Source of the DNA: CAYLPJ01 sp964385465 | GTDB taxonomy: Bacteria > Planctomycetota > Phycisphaerae > SM23-33 | Direction: 5' to 3' | Length of the DNA: 10,986 nt | Assembly (NCBI GenBank): GCA_964385465.1 | Contig: CAYLPJ010000097.1 | Span: 1 to 10,986 of the forward strand | Shown here: piece by piece, positions 6,561-10,986 of the stretch | Position numbering within the stretch: the first letter of the stretch is position 1 | Layout: each line of letters starts with the position of its first letter | Notes under the pieces: generated by a model | The model's database searches: none | The model's input: only the letters and a program-made list of their open reading frames with translations | What the model was told of the DNA's origin: nothing | Made by a program: the position numbers and the translations under genes

Positions 6561-7193
6561 TCACGCTGCGACACGCTTGTGCACCAGCGCCCCGGCGCCG
6601 AGGGCGAGGATCAGAAGTGCGGATGGCTCGGGTACGGCACCACCGAAAGCATCGAAGAACATGCCGGTCTGCGGCCCGTTGGCCGAACGGTTCACTTTCA
6701 CGTACCGCACGGGCTCGGCGAACAGGCCGGCGAAATCAAAGGTCAGGTCCTCCAGGTGCCCAGGGCTCCCCGGCCCGATCGTGCCGATCTGCGTGTACTC
6801 CGCGCCGTCTACGCTCGCCGCGACCTTCGCCGATGCTCCGGGCCCGCCGTAGCAGCGGATAGTCAGATCGTGGCCGGCGACATCAGGAATACCTCTATCC
6901 CAGCCGACTACGAAGAACTCCGCCGGCGCGTTTGCGCGCCAGCCGCCGACGAGATCCGGGTCGCCAACGTCCCATGCGTAGTCGTTGTGATCGGCGTCCG
7001 CGTCCGGCGGTCCGGTCAGCCAGAACTCCATCCCGCCCGACATCATCGTCCCGCCGTAGTTCTGGATGCTGCTGGAGTACCCCGCGACGTTGTCGGCCCA
7101 GTTCGTCCCGTCAATCACCGCGCCGCCGGCCGACATCGTCGCCGCCAGCAAGGCAATCGCCATCGCTCCGATTGATGTGATGCTTCTCGTCAC
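6561..7193 (-). CDS. PEP-CTERM sorted secreted protein
   Basis: This 210-aa protein has an N-terminal signal peptide (about 1-25, hydrophobic, ending in SAGGA) and a classic PEP-CTERM tail at 187-210: VPEPS, a short hydrophobic helix, then basic HKR. Such tails are recognised by an exosortase, which is not in this window. The middle part (about 26-186) is Gly/Asp-rich and looks like a beta-sandwich surface domain; SVDGAEYTQIG and EPVRYVKVNR near 125-170 suggest a discoidin-like or similar fold, with low certainty. The GTG start is supported by AGGAG seven bases upstream. An in-frame extension to 7313 lacks any such signal and runs through the terminator region. It is the first of three adjacent genes, followed by a pseudopilin and a DUF4405 protein. 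Its ligand is unknown. Confidence 0.86.
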   Translation of the reverse strand: MTRSITSIGAMAIALLAATMSAGGAVIDGTNWADNVAGYSSSIQNYGGTMMSGGMEFWLTGPPDADADHNDYAWDVGDPDLVGGWRANAPAEFFVVGWDRGIPDVAGHDLTIRCYGGPGASAKVAASVDGAEYTQIGTIGPGSPGHLEDLTFDFAGLFAEPVRYVKVNRSANGPQTGMFFDAFGGAVPEPSALLILALGAGALVHKRVAA

Positions 7194-7200
7194 TTCCTGT

Positions 7201-7205
7201 CTCCT
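7201..7205 (-). promoter_or_regulatory. Ribosome-binding site deciding the PEP-CTERM gene start
   Basis: AGGAG on the minus strand lies seven bases before GTG 7193. It places the start directly before a signal peptide and removes 40 residues of implausible N-terminal sequence. Confidence 0.75.
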
Positions 7206-7310
7206 GCCTTCGGTTCTTTCGACTACCGGCGGTCGCACCGTACGGCCGCCGACGTTTGAGTGTCGCTGCCCGCAGCCACGCCCGCCTTCGGGAGCATCCC
7301 GGCCTCGGGG

Positions 7311-7356
7311 CAAGACAAAGGGAGCGTCCGAGCGGTCTGCTTGCTCGGGCGCTCCC
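7311..7356 (-). terminator. Intrinsic terminator of the iron operon
   Basis: GGGAGCGTCCGAGC (7320-7333) pairs with GCTCGGGCGCTCCC (7343-7356) over 14 bp with a single G-U wobble and a 9-nt loop. Read on the minus strand the stem is followed by TTTGTCTTG. It lies 48 bp past the hemP stop and separates the iron operon from the PEP-CTERM cluster. The remaining 7194-7310 and 7357-7404 hold no gene and no promoter I could support. Confidence 0.85.
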
Positions 7357-7404
7357 TGGCTGGCGTACAGGCTGGCTGGGTGACGGCGTGGCGGTTCGGG
7401 GCGT

Positions 7405-7596
7405 CTACTTGTTGAGGATCAGCTTCCCGTTGCGGGTGATGCGGAGGCGGTAGACCTCGCCGGCATGGCGGATCTCGACCTCGTTGCGGTCGGCGAACAA
7501 GTAATCCGACTCGATCGCGCCGGAGAGGCGCAGCAGCCTCTCGGCGGTGCAATGGCACGGACTGTTGTCGGTGTGTCGGCACATGGGTCCTGTCAT
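7405..7596 (-). CDS. hemP: Hemin uptake protein HemP
   Basis: This 63-aa protein ends with the HemP/YdiE signature: a short strand, IRHAGEVYRLRITRNGKLILNK-like pattern over residues 42-63 (key IRHAGEVYRLR and GKLIL). The family is a small accessory or regulatory protein linked to haem uptake loci; its biochemical role is poorly settled. The N-terminus is unusual, with Cys6, Cys14 and Cys16 plus His8 and His15 in the first 16 residues. The start is uncertain: ATG 7596 has GGAAGG almost touching it, while ATG 7584 (59 aa) has AGGA only three bases upstream. It lies 110 bp after feoB, ahead of a strong terminator, so it is most likely the last gene of the iron operon. No haem receptor or transporter gene is in the window. 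Confidence 0.9.
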   Translation of the reverse strand: MTGPMCRHTDNSPCHCTAERLLRLSGAIESDYLFADRNEVEIRHAGEVYRLRITRNGKLILNK

Positions 7597-7616
7597 TCCT
7601 TCCGTCTGTCTCGGGC

Positions 7617-7642
7617 CCCGCCCACCGGGCGGGTCCGCCCGG
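7617..7642. other. Overlapping, mutually exclusive hairpins between feoB and hemP
   Basis: CCCGCCC (7617-7623) can pair with GGGCGGG (7627-7633), and CCGGGCG (7625-7631) can instead pair with CGCCCGG (7636-7642). The two perfect 7-bp stems share bases, so only one can form at a time. They lie just upstream of the hemP ribosome-binding region. Without a U tract they are not a classic attenuator, but could set the hemP level relative to feoB. Confidence 0.45.
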
Positions 7643-7706
7643 GCGTCTGTCCCCTCGGGCGGGCCCGGGCAGAGGCATCTGCGCACTGTTGGGCTCTGTA
7701 GGTTCC

Positions 7707-9917
7707 TCACGTCATCATCAAGCCGACCTGGTACACGGCCACGGTGACGCCCCACGCCAGCACGGTCAGCCCGCCGAGTTGGAACAGGGCCCACCGCCAC
7801 GAATTGCTCTCGCGTTTCGTGATGGCGATGGTGGCCATGCACGGGGCGCTGATCAGGCAGAAGAGCATCACGCAGAAGCCCTGGAGCGGCGTGTAGTTCG
7901 CCTGGAGCTTGTCGCGCAGCGGCTGGGACTCTTCGTCTTCCCCCTCGCCCAACGAATTGACGATACCCATCTGGGCGACGAAGACCTCCTTGGCCGCAAA
8001 CGCCCCGACCATGGCGGTGGAGATCTTCCAGTCGAACCCGGCCGGGCGAAGGAGGGGCTCCAGCCCGTGGCCCAGTCGGCCCATGAGCGAAGCCTCGAGC
8101 TCCGCCTCTGCTTCGGCGTGGTCGATCGCGTCCAACCGTGCTTCTTCCGCGTCGCCGGCGAGGGCAGCACCGGCTTTGACGCCCGAGCGCTGCCTGGAGA
8201 AGGCCTCGGCCCGCTCCTGTGGCAGGCCGGGCCACTGCTGCATCGCCCACAGCAGGATCGAGATGCCCAGGATGACCGTGCCGGCCTTCTTGAGGTACGC
8301 CCCGCCGCGATTCCACATGTGCAGGCCCACGCTCTTGAGCGTCGGCATGCGGTAGGGAGGCAGTTCCATCACGAACGGCGGGGTCTCGCCGCGCAGGATG
8401 GTGCTCTTGAGCAGCTTCGCGCAGACCACCGCCAGCACGATGCCGATCAGGTAGATCAGCCACAGCATCGGCGCGTGCCACGCCTGCGGGAAGAACGCCG
8501 GGATGATCAACGCGTAAATCGGCAGGCGGGCGCCGCAGCTCATCAGCGGGACCACCAGCATCGTCACCAGCCGGTCGCGGCGGTTCTCCAGCGTCCGCGT
8601 GGCCATGATGGCGGGGACGGAGCAGCCGAAGCCGATCAGCATCGGCACGAAGCTCTTGCCGTGCAGGCCGATCCTGTGCATCAGCTTGTCCATCAGGAAC
8701 GCCGCTCGGGCCATGTAGCCGCTGTCCTCCAGGATCGCGATGGCCAGGAACAGCAGCAGGATGTTCGGCAGAAAGACCAGCACGCCGCCGACGCCGCCGA
8801 TGATCCCGTCGACCAGCAGGCTGCGGAGCAGGCTCTCGGCACCTTGGGGCCAGAGCCGGCCGACCGCACCGCCCAGCCACTCGAAGCCGCTCTCGATCCA
8901 GCCCATGAACGGATCGCCGACGGTGAACGTCAGGTGGAACACCGCGTACATCAGCGCCAGGAAGATCGGCAGGCCCAGCAGGCGGTTGGTGACCACCGCG
9001 TCGATGCGGTCCGAAAGGTCGTGGCGGCTTTCGACGGTGCTGCGGACGGCCTCCTGGCAGGCGCCGGAGATGAAACCATATCGCCGGTCGGCGATCAGGG
9101 CCTCGGGGCTGTCGCCAAGCAGCGGCTCCAGACGGTGGGCGGCCTCGTCGGCCGCGTCGATCAGGCCGTCGTCGGCGAGCTGCTCGCGAACCCGCGTGTC
9201 GCCTTCCAGCAGCTTGACGGCCAGCCAGCGCACCGCCGCGCCGTCCGGAGCGCCCCCAGCCTGCCGAATGCGATCCTCCAGCCTGGCGATCTCGGCCTCG
9301 ATCTCCGGTCCGTAGTCGATGCGGCGCGGGGCGGGAGGCTCCGGTCGGGAGGCGAGTTCCACGGCCGCGTCGAGCAGGTCGGCCTTGCCCGCGGCCTTGT
9401 GGCCAACGGTCGGGATGACCGGCGCGCCGAGCAGCTTGCTGAGCAGGTCGAGGTCGAACTCCAGCCCGTTCTTCCTGGCCACGTCGGACATATTCAGGGC
9501 CAGGACAAGGGGCGCGCCGAGTTCCATGATCTGCACAGCCAGATAGAGATTCCGTTCGAGGTTGCCGGCGTCAAGGATGTCGATGACGACGTCGGGCTTC
9601 TCACGGATGAGGAAACCGCGGGCGACGAGTTCCTCGGTCGAATACGCCGTGAGGCTGTAGGTTCCAGGCAGGTCCACCACGCGGAGCTTCGCGTCGCCGT
9701 GGCGACAGGCGCCTTCCTTCTTCTCGACTGTCACGCCGGGATAGTTGCCCACGTGCTGCCGGCCGCCGGTCAGCGCGTTGAAGATCGTTGTCTTGCCGGA
9801 GTTGGGGTTCCCGGCGAGAGCGACGGTACGCGTCGGCCGGACAGTCTGGGGAGCTTGTGGCGTGGGCGCGGCCATTGATTGGCGAGGCCGTTCGCTGTCT
9901 CGCAAAAGATTCGGCAT
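7707..9917 (-). CDS. feoB: Ferrous iron transport protein B (FeoB)
   Basis: This 736-aa inner-membrane protein imports Fe2+ and has an N-terminal GTPase joined to a polytopic membrane domain. G-protein motifs are complete: G1 GNPNSGKT at 36-43, G2 NYPGVTVE at 58-65, G3 DLPG at 82-85, G4 NMSD at 142-145. A helical linker (about 200-300) precedes two Gate-type repeats marked by GCSVPAIMATRT (431-442) and SCGARLPIY (460-468), with Cys432 and Cys461, then KEVFVAQMG (643-651) and PCMATIA (692-698). A charged Ala/Glu-rich insert spans about 562-612. Length is normal. The start at ATG 9917 is preferred because AGAGG lies nine bases upstream; ATG 9926 touches that site. The gene begins 59 bp after the regulator gene and shares its promoter. 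FeoA is supplied as a domain of that regulator, and no feoC is seen. Confidence 0.97.
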   Translation of the reverse strand: MPNLLRDSERPRQSMAAPTPQAPQTVRPTRTVALAGNPNSGKTTIFNALTGGRQHVGNYPGVTVEKKEGACRHGDAKLRVVDLPGTYSLTAYSTEELVARGFLIREKPDVVIDILDAGNLERNLYLAVQIMELGAPLVLALNMSDVARKNGLEFDLDLLSKLLGAPVIPTVGHKAAGKADLLDAAVELASRPEPPAPRRIDYGPEIEAEIARLEDRIRQAGGAPDGAAVRWLAVKLLEGDTRVREQLADDGLIDAADEAAHRLEPLLGDSPEALIADRRYGFISGACQEAVRSTVESRHDLSDRIDAVVTNRLLGLPIFLALMYAVFHLTFTVGDPFMGWIESGFEWLGGAVGRLWPQGAESLLRSLLVDGIIGGVGGVLVFLPNILLLFLAIAILEDSGYMARAAFLMDKLMHRIGLHGKSFVPMLIGFGCSVPAIMATRTLENRRDRLVTMLVVPLMSCGARLPIYALIIPAFFPQAWHAPMLWLIYLIGIVLAVVCAKLLKSTILRGETPPFVMELPPYRMPTLKSVGLHMWNRGGAYLKKAGTVILGISILLWAMQQWPGLPQERAEAFSRQRSGVKAGAALAGDAEEARLDAIDHAEAEAELEASLMGRLGHGLEPLLRPAGFDWKISTAMVGAFAAKEVFVAQMGIVNSLGEGEDEESQPLRDKLQANYTPLQGFCVMLFCLISAPCMATIAITKRESNSWRWALFQLGGLTVLAWGVTVAVYQVGLMMT

Positions 9918-9923
9918 GCCGAA
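9910..9923. promoter_or_regulatory. 14-bp perfect palindrome spanning the feoB start codon
   Basis: TTCGGCATGCCGAA is a perfect palindrome whose centre contains the feoB ATG. It shares TTCGGCA-W-GCCG with a half of the dyad in the promoter of the operon (10786-10797 on the minus strand). The pattern has the shape of DtxR-family boxes, but it overlaps coding sequence and could instead be an RNA hairpin or chance. Confidence 0.4.
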
Positions 9924-9926
9924 CAT

Positions 9927-9931
9927 CCTCT
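9927..9931 (-). promoter_or_regulatory. Ribosome-binding site deciding the feoB start
   Basis: AGAGG on the minus strand is nine bases from ATG 9917 and directly adjacent to ATG 9926. The spacing favours 9917 as the start. Confidence 0.6.
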
Positions 9932-9976
9932 CGAAAAAGATAGCCAGGCAAAGTACTGTCTGGAATCCGCCTTGGG

Positions 9977-10741
9977 TCAGATTGGCCGCACGGTGATGCG
10001 CCTGGCCTCTTCCTTGCGGAGGGTCAGGTGGTAGCCCTTGATGCGAATCTCGATGGGGTCGCCGAGGGGCGCGACGCGCTCGACCTCCACAAGCGTTCCG
10101 CTGGTGGCCCCCATATCCATCAGGCGCCGTCGAACGCTGCCGCTGCCGCCGACACGCACGATGGCCAGCTTCTCGCCCGGCTTTGCGCTCGCCAACGTGG
10201 TTTCCGCCGTCGCCTCGCGGGCGTCGGTCATCTTCCGGCTCCTTACACCGTCCAGCACGAGTTGCACACAGGCCTCGCAGTTGCCCGTGGCCTTGTCGCT
10301 GTCGCAATAGTACCCGAATCCCTTGATCCACTTGGAACCGCCGCGCGGGCACCGCTCGACGAACTCCACAAACTCCACGAACCGTTCCAGGATGGCGTCG
10401 GGGATGGCGTGTTCCATCTCGCACGCGGCGGATTCCGCGTTCGCCGGGCCCACCGCGAGAACCTTCACGAAGAAGTCCCGCAGCACCTCGTGGCGGCGAA
10501 CCACATCCTCGGCCACGGACCGGCCTCGATCCGTCAGCGTAATGACGTCGTAGGGGGCGTAGTTGATCAATTCCCGCTCTGCGAGGGCGTGAAGGGCACC
10601 GGTGACCGACGAGCGACTGACCTTCAGTCGGTTGCCGATGTCCTTCGCACGTGCCGCCTGCTTCTCCTGGACGATCCGGAAGATCGCTTCCAGATAGTCC
10701 TCGAGGCTTGCACTGAGTTGTAGCCCGACCGCCTCGCTCAT
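9977..10741 (-). CDS. DtxR/MntR-family iron-dependent regulator fused to a FeoA-like domain
   Basis: This 254-aa protein has three parts. Residues 10-75 form a winged helix-turn-helix (SLEDYLEAIF start, VSRSSVTGALHAL recognition region), and 76-130 the metal-binding and dimerisation domain. By comparison with MntR and DtxR, likely ligands are Asp15, Glu18, His84, Cys107, Glu110 and His111: the N-terminal Asp is MntR-like while Cys107 matches the DtxR iron site. A linker with Cys131, Cys146, Cys155 and Cys158 (CPRGG, YYC, NCEAC) could hold zinc or an iron-sulfur centre. Residues 187-254 match FeoA (RRRLMDMG near 204-211, APLGDPIEIR near 224-233, LRKEEA near 241-246). It probably represses the operon when iron is plentiful and may also assist FeoB through the FeoA part. 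The ATG start lies about 32 bases past a strong promoter; the ribosome-binding site is modest. Confidence 0.92.
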   Translation of the reverse strand: MSEAVGLQLSASLEDYLEAIFRIVQEKQAARAKDIGNRLKVSRSSVTGALHALAERELINYAPYDVITLTDRGRSVAEDVVRRHEVLRDFFVKVLAVGPANAESAACEMEHAIPDAILERFVEFVEFVERCPRGGSKWIKGFGYYCDSDKATGNCEACVQLVLDGVRSRKMTDAREATAETTLASAKPGEKLAIVRVGGSGSVRRRLMDMGATSGTLVEVERVAPLGDPIEIRIKGYHLTLRKEEARRITVRPI

Positions 10742-10764
10742 CGATCCCGTCCATTCACACGTTA

Positions 10765-10797
10765 TTCGGTCAAGCGGATAAAATACGGCTTGCCGAA
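10765..10797. promoter_or_regulatory. Candidate operator dyad around the -10 element
   Basis: TTCGGTCAAGC (10765-10775) and GCTTGCCGAA (10788-10797) form an inverted repeat with one extra base in the left arm. The -10 hexamer sits between the arms. Binding here would block RNA polymerase, as expected for autoregulation by the adjacent DtxR-type repressor. Assignment to that protein is inference from position and half-site form. Confidence 0.5.
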
Positions 10798-10808
10798 CAC
10801 TCTGTCAA
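10780..10808 (-). promoter_or_regulatory. Sigma70-type promoter of the iron operon
   Basis: On the minus strand TTGACA (10803-10808) is followed by a 17-bp spacer and TATTTT (10780-10785). The -35 is a perfect consensus and the -10 has four of six bases. Transcription would begin near 10773, giving a leader of about 32 bases before the regulator's ATG. The sequence upstream (10809-10986) holds no supported gene, only a 7-bp stem (CCGACCA 10865-10871, TGGTCGG 10888-10894). Confidence 0.75.
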
Positions 10809-10986
10809 GCGCGTTCCTGAAATTTCCTGGCAGACGGGCAACTCGCCGCGCCCCCCCAGCCATGCCGACCACTCCCCTTGAGGCTCATGGTCGGGCTTCT
10901 GCGGATGGGTACACCAGAGGCACCCGCTGCGAGGTGTGCGACATTTTTGGGTGGCGCAGCCCAAGTCCTTGTGATAACGTGACTTA

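Noticed and set aside
8761..8770. TTCGGCA inside feoB as a third iron-box half-site
   Set aside because: It has no inverted partner and lies in conserved coding sequence.
7405..8880. Long minus-strand frame ending in the HemP sequence
   Set aside because: Only the last 63 residues are gene-like; the rest overlaps feoB in another frame.
7689..9878. Plus-strand open frame of 729 codons
   Set aside because: Antisense to feoB and rich in Gln, His and Arg in the manner of shadow frames.
7707..10754. feoB read from 10754 as a 1015-residue protein
   Set aside because: The extra N-terminus overlaps the regulator gene in another frame; FeoB begins at 9917 with a ribosome-binding site.
10770..10964. 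64-codon Cys-rich minus-strand frame upstream of the regulator
   Set aside because: It starts with TTG without a ribosome-binding site and covers the operon promoter.

Overview
This GC-rich window holds nine genes, all on the minus strand, and looks like part of a planctomycete (Planctomycetota) chromosome. The case rests on a mix of families common in that phylum: a formylglycine sulfatase, an OprB-type carbohydrate porin, a type II pseudopilin with a C-terminal H-X9-DG-like motif, a PEP-CTERM surface protein, and an EF-hand-like calcium-binding tail on a secreted glycosidase. Several genes start with GTG. A Verrucomicrobiota or Lentisphaerota origin cannot be excluded from the sequence alone.

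Read in the direction of transcription (right to left), the first block is an iron operon at about 10808-7311. A sigma70-like promoter lies inside an imperfect dyad that may be an operator. It is followed by a DtxR/MntR-type regulator fused to a C-terminal FeoA-like domain, then feoB, then a small hemP. A strong intrinsic terminator closes the block. The likely logic is ferrous iron import with its own regulator, plus a haem-uptake accessory protein. A 14-bp palindrome at the feoB start resembles a half of the promoter dyad.

The second block (7193-5094) encodes a PEP-CTERM secreted protein, a pseudopilin, and a DUF4405 membrane protein with two histidines in predicted membrane helices and a C-terminal helical repeat pair. 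The pseudopilin stop and the DUF4405 start overlap as ATGA. Together they suggest a cell-envelope function that I cannot name.

The third block (4957-160) contains three separately spaced genes suited to polysaccharide use: an OprB-family outer-membrane porin, a secreted GH71-like alpha-1,3-glucanase with calcium-binding repeats, and a sulfatase. The gap between the last two carries heptanucleotide tandem repeats in inverted orientation.

No rRNA, tRNA, CRISPR array, insertion sequence or attachment site was seen. The largest gene-free stretches are 1-159, 1552-1737, 3484-3685, 7194-7404 and 10742-10986. All are under 300 bases and are described below.
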